The notes: generated from the letters alone by a model not told the origin. A stretch of DNA of 61,169 bases from Nitrospira sp. UBA5698 (GCA_002420115.1 DIHK01000040.1:18656-79824), one strand, 5' to 3'. Counted from the first letter of the stretch, positions 1 through 8,851 are shown. Program-made: numbers and translations.

Positions 1-855
1 CTTACTGAGCCATGTGAGCTCCTGTTGCAGCAACATCACCCAGGCTGGGAGCAGGATCGGTCGCGCGGTACGGAGCACCGCCCGCAGACGTCTCGTAGCC
101 ACCCGCATTTGATGAAGACTTTCGATCTGGGTGCCGAGCCTCGTTCCAGGATCATGAGCCATGAGCCACCAGACATGCTCGGCGAGGGCATGCTTCAGAT
201 GCTCGATCACCGGAGCCTCCGGCTCGGGCTGTGCTGGTAGGGAGGGGGGTGCCAACGAGAGGGCTCGGTAGAATTTAGGCCGGCCGTCGTGATCAGAGGC
301 ACCTGTGTCACACATCTGCCGTTCGAGAGAACGAAGGGAAGCCTCATCACCCTGCCGCTGTTCAATTTCCAGCTCACGAAAGTGCCCGATGATTGTGCCG
401 TGTTGTACGGCTGTCACGTGGTCAATCGCGATCTCGGCGACGGGCACTCGGCCCCGACGGACCAGGACGCCGCTTCGCCACACACGCAGGGTGACGACCG
501 GAACCAGTTTCCGATGTGTAAGGTGGATGACGAGTAGATCGCGGAGTGTGGCCGGCGGATCGTTCTGTGCGCCGACTACTTCTACTTCCTGCCGATCTTC
601 CCCCAGCGGAATCTTGAGCTGCCAGGACTGCTTCCCCCGTTCGACTCGATAGCGAAGGGTGATCCCTGCACGGGCCAAGTCATGAGCGACCGTGTCGTAA
701 TAGGTCGACGTCAACAGCCGTCGAGGAAGCGGTGTGCCTGGTAGTTGAGGGAGACGGAAATCAGCTCCGATGGTCAGCTTTATTTCCCGCTCCGGATGTG
801 ACGAGATCGAAAGAGCGTTGACAGGCAACTTTCGATGTGTGTGGGAGCGAACCAT
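1..855 (-). CDS. CYTH-CHAD domain protein, 3' end cut by window edge
   Basis: An open minus-strand frame of 285 codons runs from an ATG at 855 to the window edge without a stop, so the C-terminus is missing. The N-terminal part has the CYTH (triphosphate tunnel) signature EREIK, matching the ExExK motif, near residue 23, followed by strands rich in Arg/Lys/Glu (for example ITLRYRVERGK). After a proline-rich linker the sequence continues with helices typical of CHAD (HALAEHVWWLMAH, then HQMRVATRRLRAVLRT). CYTH domains hydrolyse or bind triphosphates; CHAD domains bind polyphosphate. The neighbouring ppk1 and Pho genes fit a polyphosphate role. No clear Shine-Dalgarno precedes the ATG, so the exact start is uncertain. 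Domain assignment is from motifs only. Confidence 0.8.
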   Translation of the reverse strand, partial: MVRSHTHRKLPVNALSISSHPEREIKLTIGADFRLPQLPGTPLPRRLLTSTYYDTVAHDLARAGITLRYRVERGKQSWQLKIPLGEDRQEVEVVGAQNDPPATLRDLLVIHLTHRKLVPVVTLRVWRSGVLVRRGRVPVAEIAIDHVTAVQHGTIIGHFRELEIEQRQGDEASLRSLERQMCDTGASDHDGRPKFYRALSLAPPSLPAQPEPEAPVIEHLKHALAEHVWWLMAHDPGTRLGTQIESLHQMRVATRRLRAVLRTARPILLPAWVMLLQQELTWLSK

Positions 856-1039
856 TCGCACACCGCTTAGAGCAAAGGTGACGTATCTCCAGTTGATTGT
901 GGACGTGTGCAGGAGAGAATGCAACTCACAGTGGCTGTTGAGGAATCACACGGACAGTCGCCGATGCGGATCAGCGACACGAAAAAAGGAAGCGATGTGT
1001 CCTATCGACGAAGACAGCGCGCCAAGACAGTGAGGCCGG

Positions 1040-1423
1040 TTAGAAATCGTCGATGGAGACGGGACGGAGAAAGTCTCGCACGGACACCAGCCCAATGAGT
1101 GCCCCTCCTTTGGTCACACCAAGATGGAGGGTTCGATGCTTGTCCATCAGATCAGCCGCTTCCGTCAATGGCTGCCGCTCCTCGATGCCAGGAACCGGAC
1201 TACTCATGATGTCCTCCACCGGCACGAAGTAAGGCGTCTTTTCTGCACCCACGAATTTCTTGACGACGTCCGACTCCGTGACCAGTCCGATGATCTGAGC
1301 TTGACGGGTGACCAACACGCTTTCAACGTTCGAGGCTCTCATGAGCTTGGCTGCCTCCACGACCGATGTCCCGACCTCCACCGTCACTGGCTTTGCCTGC
1401 ATCAAGTTGCCGACGGTCACCAT
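1040..1423 (-). CDS. CBS-domain pair protein
   Basis: A 127-residue protein made almost entirely of two CBS motifs, the first around residues 5-60 (ending GLVTESDVVKKFV) and the second around 70-125 (ending GLVSVRDFL). Such Bateman modules bind adenine nucleotides and usually act as small regulatory subunits; the partner cannot be told from sequence. The start is set at the ATG at 1423 because an AGGAGG Shine-Dalgarno lies just upstream; a longer frame to 1468 would put coding sequence over it. It stands alone between the CYTH-CHAD gene and the PstS-like gene, with no visible Pho box. Confidence 0.85.
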   Translation of the reverse strand: MVTVGNLMQAKPVTVEVGTSVVEAAKLMRASNVESVLVTRQAQIIGLVTESDVVKKFVGAEKTPYFVPVEDIMSSPVPGIEERQPLTEAADLMDKHRTLHLGVTKGGALIGLVSVRDFLRPVSIDDF

Positions 1424-1597
1424 CTGATCCTCCTTTTTATTATTGTATTGGTGTGAAGGTAACAGCATGCTGTTGCGTCTGAGTTAAGGAGAGATCTCCG
1501 CTCGGTAAAATCAACGAAGAGGCGAGTGGAGCGTTGTCAGAACTGTAAGGCTTACTCGCGACAGAGACACAGGTGGCAAAAGACCGCATCGATTGAG

Positions 1598-2314
1598 TTA
1601 CCGCTCAGAGGCAGGCCGCCGGGATGTCACCCGTCTGATTTCCTCAAAGGACAATGGGACATAGCCTCGTTCAAGCGCCAACTCCTGACCTTGGCGGCTC
1701 AGTGCATACCGAATCAGCTCTGCTGATACAGGAGTAGGATTCGCTTGTCGGCGATTAACCCGGTACAGATAGACACTTCCCCGAAAGGGAGGGGCAACAG
1801 TCCTCGCGCTTCGCGCCATGAGTGCCGTAGACCCGTCACCCACCATTGCATTCACCCGTAACCGTGTTACAGGGCCTGCCCCGTATCCGATCCAGCCATC
1901 ATTCCGAACAGAAACGGTTTGTGGATGATGGGCCACAGGCACGGCAATCGGTTTCTCTCCAAATTCAAGCAGCCAATTCCCGACCTCCGTTGGAGTCATG
2001 CGGCGAGACGTGGCCATCAAGTCCGCTTCCTGTGCCAGGAGCCTGGTATGGCCGGCATGAGAACGATCCGAGATCGTCACAATCTGCAGATCTGGATACT
2101 GGCGCATGAAATTGTCCGCCCAGGCCTGCACTAATGCTTCCATCGCGTCACTCACTGAAATCGTCAGCCTCCCGGAAAGCGAATCTTGTGCTGCGTAGGA
2201 CGGGATCTCAGCATCGATCCATGGACCAACCTCGGCGTAACACGCAGGTGAGAAAGCCGTCAGGAGAATGCTCACCAACAAACAGGCGGCATGTGTCAGA
2301 TATGGCGATTTCAT
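1598..2314 (-). CDS. PstS-like phosphate-binding periplasmic protein
   Basis: A 238-residue secreted protein. Residues 1-28 form a signal peptide ending near CYAEV. The mature part has the PstS-type fold signatures: a Ser-rich first loop (SVSDAMEALVQAWADNF), a motif like the S-R-x-M phosphate loop (ATSRRMTPTEV), and a C-terminal segment with a gained-resolved ending (SRQGQELALERGYVPLS) as in PstS. It is about 100 residues shorter than the full pstS at 22953 and shares only the general layout. The ATG at 2314 has AGGAG six bases upstream. A four-unit Pho-box array lies 38 bp upstream of this start, so phosphate starvation control is likely. It could serve as an accessory binding or sensing protein. 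Confidence 0.75.
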   Translation of the reverse strand: MKSPYLTHAACLLVSILLTAFSPACYAEVGPWIDAEIPSYAAQDSLSGRLTISVSDAMEALVQAWADNFMRQYPDLQIVTISDRSHAGHTRLLAQEADLMATSRRMTPTEVGNWLLEFGEKPIAVPVAHHPQTVSVRNDGWIGYGAGPVTRLRVNAMVGDGSTALMARSARTVAPPFRGSVYLYRVNRRQANPTPVSAELIRYALSRQGQELALERGYVPLSFEEIRRVTSRRPASER

Positions 2315-2351
2315 CAAAGTCTCCTTGCGCCTCCTTACCTACGCACCAAGC

Positions 2352-2391
2352 ATTACCGCAGTATGAGACGGGCATTACAGACCGGTTAACT
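2352..2391 (-). promoter_or_regulatory. Pho-box array upstream of the PstS-like gene
   Basis: Read on the minus strand, four 7-bp units start at exactly 11-bp steps: AGTTAAC, CTGTAAT, GTCTCAT and CGGTAAT, each followed by a 4-bp spacer. This matches the PhoB architecture (7-bp direct repeat plus 4 bp). The same unit recurs before ppk1, phoX, pstS and the porin. Seen directly; PhoB binding is inferred. Confidence 0.7.
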
Positions 2392-2580
2392 TTTCGTGAA
2401 GAAGGAGGACATGTCACACCGTATTAACGATTCGGCAATAGGGTGGTGACGCAGAGCGGATAGATTCCTTCACAAGGCTTGAGAAAGCGGGTGCCTGAGA
2501 GCGGTGCACGCACATCTGGCTGAGTCGTCACGGCAGAAACGTGTTGGCGTCTTGCAATTCAAATGAAGGAGGGAAGGCAA

Positions 2581-2694
2581 ATGAATACTCGGCTGCAAGT
2601 AGTGCTCTTGTTCATGAAGTCCCTCATGACCCGACTCGCCATCATCGTGCTGAGCGTTTGCGGCCTATTTATTCGTCTGAGACCCGCTCCGTGA
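2581..2694 (+). CDS. Predicted 37-residue membrane peptide
   Basis: A short frame coding 37 residues begins at an ATG preceded by a strong purine-rich ribosome site (GGAGGGAAGG, 3-4 bases before the start). The peptide has Arg/Lys near its N-terminus and a single hydrophobic stretch (residues 18-31, LTRLAIIVLSVCGL-like order), then a basic tail ending in Pro-Ala-Pro. It would be a single-pass inner membrane peptide. No family is recognised. It lies alone in a 1.2-kb stretch otherwise without genes. Support rests on the ribosome site and the hydrophobic pattern. Confidence 0.4.
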   Translation: MNTRLQVVLLFMKSLMTRLAIIVLSVCGLFIRLRPAP

Positions 2695-3166
2695 AATGAT
2701 CGACTGACCGGCGATAGTCCACTGCATGAGACTGAGCCGCTACTGAGACATCATTGACGTCATGGGAGGACCACGCCCCAAGCCAGTTCCGCGCTTACAG
2801 CCGGATGAGTTCCTTCAGCTGCTTACCACCTGCCCAAGCCTTTTCTCGCCTCTGAGCAACAACGAGGATGCAGCTTACACGCTTTCCTTTGCTATTGTGG
2901 CAATGTCACCTGCCCAGTAAACAACCGTCAGTCATCACAAAAAGAGGCCCGGGTCGGTGTGCGCTCCTAAGGGAGAATCTACAGAGATGCTGTTGCGCCA
3001 CACATCAGGAAGTAAACGGCTGGGGCGATGGCTCCGATGTTGATCAGACTACCGGAGAGCGACTCTTCTTCCTGACGAGAGTCGTTGGGACGGGCTTGTC
3101 CGTTCCGACTCTCGTCTGACCATTTCTATTCACCGTCGAATCTCCTCTTCCGATCAAACGCTTGAC
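2695..3166. other. Intergenic stretch without a convincing gene
   Basis: No frame here combines a ribosome site with protein-like composition. A plus-strand frame at 2762-2920 begins MGGPRPKPVPRLQPDE, faintly like a transposase N-terminus, but it has no ribosome site and decays at once. A strong hairpin lies at 3074-3116. Confidence 0.5.
3074..3116. repeat. Hairpin with 11-bp perfect stem
   Basis: GACGAGAGTCG at 3074-3084 pairs perfectly with CGACTCTCGTC at 3106-3116. Inside the 21-nt loop GGAC/GTCC can pair further. No run of T follows on the plus strand, so it is not a textbook terminator. It sits downstream of the small peptide gene at 3167-3250 on the minus strand and could end that transcript. 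Confidence 0.5.
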
Positions 3167-3250
3167 CTATTTGTGACCGACGGAAAACACTGCGTACGTA
3201 AGGCCCAGGATCGCACTCAGCAGAAATGCCTCAATAATCCATGTGATCAT
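3167..3250 (-). CDS. Predicted 27-residue membrane peptide
   Basis: An ATG at 3250 is preceded by a near-perfect Shine-Dalgarno (GGAAGGAGGTGA, seven bases before the start region) and opens a 27-residue frame beginning MITWIIEAFLLSAILG and ending in Gly-His-Lys. It is one continuous hydrophobic helix with a short polar C-terminus, like small transporter accessory peptides such as KdpF, though no specific match is recognised. The ribosome site is the best in this stretch. It is divergent from ppk1; no Pho box is seen on its own side. Confidence 0.5.
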   Translation of the reverse strand: MITWIIEAFLLSAILGLTYAVFSVGHK

Positions 3251-3496
3251 CAATCTTCACCTCCTTCCGAGTTGTGCACGACACGCCTACCAGGGTATGT
3301 CGTCGCGTTCTCACTGTCAGGCACGAAGTAAATCTACCGTGCAGTTGTTTCGTTTTCGTTACGAACAAGCCAAATCTGTGTGAAGTGATAACGTGATCGT
3401 TGGGGCTAGTGCATACGTAGCCGTCTGGGCGCTGGCATGCATATATGGACGTTGTTCAGCTGGAGAAAGGAAGCTAGATCTCCTAATATTACAGAT

Positions 3497-3534
3497 CTGT
3501 AACGTGCTCGTAATGGTTTCGTGATCGATATAGA
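3497..3534 (+). promoter_or_regulatory. Pho-box array and -10 element of ppk1
   Basis: Three units at 11-bp steps, CTGTAAC (3497), TCGTAAT (3508) and TCGTGAT (3519), are followed by a -10-like TATAGA at 3529-3534. The array takes the place of a -35 box, as in PhoB-activated promoters. The ppk1 start at 3664 leaves a leader of roughly 120 nt. Confidence 0.7.
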
Positions 3535-3663
3535 GTAAGATCAACGGGTTTGCTTGTCGGACAGGGTCATCGGCTCTTCTGAAGTATGATCCGAGTGGAA
3601 CCCTTAAGCTTCTTTATCAGACGAGGGAACCGGTACGATGAGGTTGTTCGTGAAGGAGTTGCC

Positions 3664-5802
3664 ATGACCGATCAATCTGCTGATCCGGGGAAACCAGCCA
3701 CCGAGCGTTCCGAAAGCAGCGAAAAAGCAAGTTTGTTCTTGAACCGAGAAATCAGTTGGCTGCGATTTAATCTACGAGTCCTAGAAGAAGCCGAGAACAA
3801 GCGACACCCGCTTCTGGAACGCGTCAAGTTTCTGACCATTTTCGCCACGAATCTGGACGAGTTTTTCATGATTCGTGTATCGGGTCTACGCCGGCAAATA
3901 GTGGCCGCTACGGGCGCAGCCGCCCCGGACGGCATGACACCAGCCGAACAGATCTTGATGATCAACCGAGAGCTGGAGGCCCACTATAAGCGGTATACCA
4001 CGTGCTGGAAGGAAGATATTCTACCGGCCTTACGGGAGTCCGGTATTCGTCTTTTGCATCATTCGGACCTGACTCCTGAAGAGAGAGAAGTAATCCAACA
4101 ATACTTTCAGCGTGAGATCTCTCCCGTGCTCACTCCGCTGGCCTTTGATCCGACTCATCCGTTTCCGCACATCTCAAATCTCAGTTTTAATCTTGCGGTA
4201 CTGGTCAAACATCCTGAACGCGGTGATTGCTTCGCCCGTGTCAAAGTGCCGGATATCTTTCCACGACTCGTTCCTATTCCCACCGATGAAGATGTCGTCC
4301 TGCAACAGATGGGGTTGGGGAAGACGGGAAAGACACAACGATTTGTTTGGCTGGACGAAGTCATCGGACATAACCTGGACGATTTGTTCCCCGGTCTGGA
4401 AGTGATTGCATCCTACCCGTTCCGCGTAACGAGAGATGCGGACGTCGCCATTGAGGAAGATGAGGCGTCGGACCTCATTGAGGCCATGGAAGAACAGCTC
4501 GATCAACGGGATTTCACCTCCGCTGTCCGGTTGGAATTGGATGCCTCGACCCCGGAGCATATCCGCGAGATTTTGACTCGCAACCTTCAGTTACCCCCGT
4601 ACCTGGTCTATACCAGTCATAGTCCGATCGGCATGGCGGGTATCCGTGAGCTATACGCACTTGATCGGCCGGACTTGAAGGATCTTCCGTTTGTGCCGTC
4701 TGTTCCCTCCTGCTTAAGCAAGTCCAACAGCCTCTTGGCCGCCATTCGTGAACAAGATGTACTCCTGTATCATCCGTACGACAGTTTTATGCCGGTCGTG
4801 GAATTTCTGCGGGAAGCCGCGCACGATCCCGATGTCCTGGCCATCAAGCAGACGCTCTATCGCGTCAACCCGAAGTCACCCATTATCGATGCCTTGATGG
4901 AAGCCCGTGTCAACGGCAAACAAGTGGCCGTCCTGGTCGAGCTTAAGGCTCGGTTCGACGAGGAAAATAATATTGAATGGGCCCGGAAACTCGAAGATGA
5001 AGGGGTACACGTCGTGTACGGCGTGCGGGGCCTTAAAACGCATGCCAAGGTGTGTCTCGTCGTGCGTCGTGAACCGGAGGGAATCCGACGCTATGTCCAC
5101 CTCGGCACAGGAAACTATAATGTGATCACCAGTCGCATTTACACCGATGCAAGCTACTTTTCATGCGATCCTGCCATCACCCGCGACGTTTCGGAGCTCT
5201 TCAACTCCTTGACGGGATACTCCGGCACGAACTCCTATTCCAAACTGCTCGTGGCACCGATGATGTTACGACAACAGATACTAGCCCGCATTGAGCGTGA
5301 GATCATCCGCCACCGCCAACACGGAGATGGGTATATCTCGTTCAAGATGAACGCATTAGTCGATACGCAGTGTATCCAGGCGCTCTACGGGGCATCGCAA
5401 GCCGGCGTCAGAATTGATCTTCAGGTCAGAGGTATTTGCTGCCTCCGTCCTGGCCTCCCGGGGATCAGTGAGACCATTACCGTGACCTCGGTGGTCGGGC
5501 GGTTTCTAGAGCATGCACGGATCTATTATTTTCACCATGGTGGTCAGAAAGAAGTGTGGATGGGGAGTGCGGATCTTATGCCTCGCAACCTGGACCACAG
5601 AGTGGAGGTCATTTTCCCGGTAGAGGATCCTCAATGGCGTGAGATCATCATCAATGAGATTCTCGGTGTTGGGCTACGGGATAATGTGCAGGCCAGACGG
5701 TTGCTCTCTGACGGGACGTATGAACGTACGCACCCAACAGACAGTACAACAGCGGTGAATTCTCAAGACTGGCTGTTGACTCACTGGAAGTCCCGGCTCT
5801 GA
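3664..5802 (+). CDS. ppk1: Polyphosphate kinase 1
   Basis: PPK1 reversibly transfers the gamma phosphate of ATP to polyphosphate. The 712-residue product starts with the N domain (FLNREISWLRFNLRVLEEA), continues through the head domain and ends with the two catalytic C domains. The two histidines are in place: His460 in KTHAK (the autophosphorylated one) and His479 in YVHLGTGNYN, with the same 19-residue spacing as in Escherichia coli PPK. The ATG at 3664 is preferred over an in-frame upstream codon at 3586 because AAGGAG lies just before it. A Pho-box array upstream predicts induction when phosphate is low. The next gene, a CorA-like protein, follows after 26 bp and is probably co-transcribed. 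Confidence 0.97.
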   Translation: MTDQSADPGKPATERSESSEKASLFLNREISWLRFNLRVLEEAENKRHPLLERVKFLTIFATNLDEFFMIRVSGLRRQIVAATGAAAPDGMTPAEQILMINRELEAHYKRYTTCWKEDILPALRESGIRLLHHSDLTPEEREVIQQYFQREISPVLTPLAFDPTHPFPHISNLSFNLAVLVKHPERGDCFARVKVPDIFPRLVPIPTDEDVVLQQMGLGKTGKTQRFVWLDEVIGHNLDDLFPGLEVIASYPFRVTRDADVAIEEDEASDLIEAMEEQLDQRDFTSAVRLELDASTPEHIREILTRNLQLPPYLVYTSHSPIGMAGIRELYALDRPDLKDLPFVPSVPSCLSKSNSLLAAIREQDVLLYHPYDSFMPVVEFLREAAHDPDVLAIKQTLYRVNPKSPIIDALMEARVNGKQVAVLVELKARFDEENNIEWARKLEDEGVHVVYGVRGLKTHAKVCLVVRREPEGIRRYVHLGTGNYNVITSRIYTDASYFSCDPAITRDVSELFNSLTGYSGTNSYSKLLVAPMMLRQQILARIEREIIRHRQHGDGYISFKMNALVDTQCIQALYGASQAGVRIDLQVRGICCLRPGLPGISETITVTSVVGRFLEHARIYYFHHGGQKEVWMGSADLMPRNLDHRVEVIFPVEDPQWREIIINEILGVGLRDNVQARRLLSDGTYERTHPTDSTTAVNSQDWLLTHWKSRL

Positions 5803-5828
5803 TGGACGGTGCATAGAACGAGGTGTAC

Positions 5829-7568
5829 ATGACCATCGATCTTGAAGAGCAGTCCATGGGTTCACGACGACTGATGGAACAGTCACCGCCATCCGACGCA
5901 CGTGCCGACAGCCGCCCTCTTTCTCCAGGCCACAATCCCACAGTCAGGCATTTTCGACAGATTGTCCTCTGGCCTCTTCAGTTAATGCCGGTTCAGCACG
6001 ACGCGCCGGTCCAAAAGCACTGTGACTATATTCAAGCCCAAGGCCCCAACAGCCTCTGGCGGGAGATTGAGGACGAATTTACCGGGGACCCTGCTCAGTT
6101 TCAGGAACGGCACTACAGTGAGTTCATCACGTTTCTCCCCTCTGTCCAGCGTTTTCTATACGGTGAAGGCACAGGTCGTGGAACGGGCGTCAATCAAGAG
6201 TCACCCATTCGCGTGTTTCGACGCAATGACGTCGCACAGGTGAGGATGACCTACCCTGATCCTGGGGTAGCTCCGGTCATCTTTAATGTGGCGCACATAG
6301 ATTTGTATTTTTTCTACGACATCGATCTTGTCATTCTGGCTATGGAAATTTTTGCCGATGATCTTCCGCTGGATTGCGTGAAAGACACCATGCTTCGTTT
6401 TGCCAGAGGATATCCGACCTACTGGGAAGCAGAAGGGCAGGGAGGCCATTGCTTGAAAAAGACCGAGTGGCTCGGCAAGGACGGTACGGTGCTGGCATCT
6501 TCCGACTACGAAGACAAGAGCAAGTACTTGTCCTTTGTTTGCCGGTACCGGGCGCCCTGTATTGCGTCACACTGGGAATTTCTTTTAGAGCCATTGGTAC
6601 TTCATCATTCGGCGAAAGGCGGCCTTATCCGCTATCGGCAGATCGAATCACATCTCCTGCCGTTTATGGCCTACCTCACGCTCGACAACCCGGCTGCGCT
6701 GACCCGTGCCGATTTCATACGGCTCGGGCTCGCTGCACCGCCGGACCCATCGGACGCGCTCCCCTATTCCGAGGAGCACTTGCGCGACTTTGAACATCGA
6801 TACTTCTACGACCGCTACTGGACCGAAAAAGATCCCGTGTGTCCCGGAACCCGTTTTATCTGCAGTGGGCGTGTGTTTACGGAAGTGAGCGACTCTAGCA
6901 ACCGTTTCTTAGCCACCCGGAAAACGGGTCTCGAGCAATTCCGGCACGAGTATTTTGTCCTCTTCTTGATCGCCCATTTTCATAAGGCGGCCATGTTGAT
7001 GCTGTCGGATCGGCTCGTCGATGCGCTGAACCGGTTGGATCCAGGCAATCTGGAGTCCGTCAGGCATTTTCGGAACATCATCCGGCAGATTCTCGGCGTG
7101 TTTCTCCGTTTCACCCACCGCTATTGGTTTCAGGAAGTGTCTGAACATAGCCAGGTGAAAGAATTATTTCGTCTGACAAATAGGCATCTGGGAACGGCCA
7201 AGTTATACACGGAGGTTCGCGAGGCCATTGAGGACATGAGTCAGTATTTAGACAGCGATGTCCTGCGGCAGCAGGGAGAAACAATGGTGCGCCTGACCGT
7301 CGTGACTACCGTCGGCTTGATCGGCATGGCAACGACGGGCTTTCTCGGCATGAATTTGATCGCCGAAGCCGATGCTCCGTTCCTCACGAAGCTCGGCATT
7401 TTCCTGTCGGTTCTTCTGCCGACGACGGCCGTGACTATTTACACCGTATTGAAATCGAAACGGCTATCAGAGTTTCTGGAGAAGGTCTCCGACGAACGCG
7501 CTTTGGTGCGGGCCAAGTTTGTCGCCTTTCTTGACGTGTGGAGAACCAAACTTGATCGATTAACCTGA
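5829..7568 (+). CDS. CorA-like membrane protein with GMN motif
   Basis: A 579-residue protein with a long soluble N-terminal region and two C-terminal membrane helices. The first helix ends in FLGMNLI, which carries the Gly-Met-Asn selectivity motif of CorA/Mrs2 magnesium channels; the second (about residues 532-552, FLSVLLPTTAVTIYTV) is followed by a basic tail. A helical stretch before the first membrane segment fits the CorA stalk. The N-terminal domain is much larger than in standard CorA (about 320 residues total). The start is the ATG at 5829 with GAGGTG upstream; a GTG at 5823 is also open. It likely shares the ppk1 transcript, consistent with polyphosphate being stored as a magnesium salt. 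Transport itself is inferred. Confidence 0.7.
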   Translation: MTIDLEEQSMGSRRLMEQSPPSDARADSRPLSPGHNPTVRHFRQIVLWPLQLMPVQHDAPVQKHCDYIQAQGPNSLWREIEDEFTGDPAQFQERHYSEFITFLPSVQRFLYGEGTGRGTGVNQESPIRVFRRNDVAQVRMTYPDPGVAPVIFNVAHIDLYFFYDIDLVILAMEIFADDLPLDCVKDTMLRFARGYPTYWEAEGQGGHCLKKTEWLGKDGTVLASSDYEDKSKYLSFVCRYRAPCIASHWEFLLEPLVLHHSAKGGLIRYRQIESHLLPFMAYLTLDNPAALTRADFIRLGLAAPPDPSDALPYSEEHLRDFEHRYFYDRYWTEKDPVCPGTRFICSGRVFTEVSDSSNRFLATRKTGLEQFRHEYFVLFLIAHFHKAAMLMLSDRLVDALNRLDPGNLESVRHFRNIIRQILGVFLRFTHRYWFQEVSEHSQVKELFRLTNRHLGTAKLYTEVREAIEDMSQYLDSDVLRQQGETMVRLTVVTTVGLIGMATTGFLGMNLIAEADAPFLTKLGIFLSVLLPTTAVTIYTVLKSKRLSEFLEKVSDERALVRAKFVAFLDVWRTKLDRLT

Positions 7569-7678
7569 TGTGATTGCTTCACGCGATAACGTTGATCATG
7601 CGCATAGGCGAGACCGTCGTTTCTCTGCCTTCAGACCGAAGGTGGGACTCATGAAGCAGGATGCGCTGTTGTTGCTCT

Positions 7679-8845
7679 TCAGTGACCCTGGATTGGAAAC
7701 ATCGATACGGCAATCGAGAGCGTGATCAATGCGATAATGATCCACTCGAGCACCTCCATCCGTCTGGTGCCTGCTCGATCCGACATCTTGCCGTAAATAT
7801 TTTCCAGCGTCTGCAATTTCCTGAGAATGCTGGCATCCCACGCTTCCAAGTGAAATCGTTGGGAAGCGAGGCGATACACGCGTGCAAGGTACTGATCGCC
7901 CAGCAGCTTCAAGGTGTTCGTCACACGCTCGAAAATCAAGGCACTATCGACCTGCAACTGTGCGATGTGAGTCACGTCTTTTTCATGTGAACCTGGCAGA
8001 GACAGAAGGCGTGGCTTGCGTGACAGGGCCTCATACCCTTCGTCCAGCGCACGATCGAGTTGCTCATCGAGCATGCGCATTTCCAGCAGCTCGACGTTGG
8101 CGAATTCGAGGACCGCACGGACGTCGTCCATGTCCTTACCGAACAAGACGGCCGAATGCCAGTCGATGACGGCTGCATCTTCCTGCCCGAACGAGATTCG
8201 GCATGACAGAGCGTCGGCTACTTCCTGCTCAGAAAACGGCATGCGTTCGGCGCGCAGAATCTGAGCCAAGTCGGCCTCATGGCTTGTCCATAACGGGGAG
8301 GCCTTCTCCGGCACAGAGGCCTCGATCGAGAACATGATGTAGTCTTCCACCTCCGGTGCAATGGCCGGACGCTCGATGGCGTGCCCCAGAGCTTGGACCA
8401 ACCGTTCGACACGGATGCGGGATTCGGTCAGCAATGGCTCATTTTCGTACAGCGACTCACTCAGCTCCAGCAATTGATGGAAGGGCCCATTGATGGGGAA
8501 GCGATAAGTGATAGTGACGGCGCCGAAATCGTAGACCATGACCTCGACCGTTGGGCTTGCCTGATAATGACTGATGGAGAAGACACTGCCTTCCTGAACG
8601 AGGCGTAAGGGAGCCGGCCGATATTCGAAGTACTGAGGCGCTCTCGTCTTATGCCGAAGGTGACTGCGCGCAGTACCTTCGATGATACGCTGCTCCGCTT
8701 CCGTCAGATTGATCGCGAGACCAATGTCGTAGGCAAAGAGAGCGAAGCAGGTTCCCTTCGTAATGGTGACATGTTCCAGCATGGTTTTTTCTTGCACACG
8801 ACATTCCACGCCACTCATGACGAGAACACTCACTTCCTCAAGCAC
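7679..8845 (-). CDS. RMD1/DUF155 family protein with C-terminal membrane helix
   Basis: A 388-residue protein resembling the RMD1/YagE (DUF155) family: an N-terminal alpha/beta part with AYDIGLAINL, a central region with SVPEKASPLW and helical heptads (VELLEMRMLDEQLDRALDEG), and a single C-terminal membrane helix (EWIIIALITLSIAVSM). The yeast and human relatives (Rmd1, RMND1) sit at the mitochondrial inner membrane; bacterial function is unknown. The frame opens at a GTG at 8845, six bases after the stop of the upstream gene, suggesting coupling; the ATG at 8818 is an alternative. It converges with the CorA-like gene, whose two-helix C-terminus it partly recalls. Confidence 0.7.
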   Translation of the reverse strand: MLEEVSVLVMSGVECRVQEKTMLEHVTITKGTCFALFAYDIGLAINLTEAEQRIIEGTARSHLRHKTRAPQYFEYRPAPLRLVQEGSVFSISHYQASPTVEVMVYDFGAVTITYRFPINGPFHQLLELSESLYENEPLLTESRIRVERLVQALGHAIERPAIAPEVEDYIMFSIEASVPEKASPLWTSHEADLAQILRAERMPFSEQEVADALSCRISFGQEDAAVIDWHSAVLFGKDMDDVRAVLEFANVELLEMRMLDEQLDRALDEGYEALSRKPRLLSLPGSHEKDVTHIAQLQVDSALIFERVTNTLKLLGDQYLARVYRLASQRFHLEAWDASILRKLQTLENIYGKMSDRAGTRRMEVLEWIIIALITLSIAVSMFPIQGH

Positions 8846-8851
8846 CGGAGT

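Noticed and set aside
2762..2920. A 52-residue frame starting MGGPRPKPVPRLQ that faintly recalls a transposase N-terminus.
   Set aside because: There is no ribosome site, no continuation in any frame and no inverted repeats, so no insertion sequence is called.
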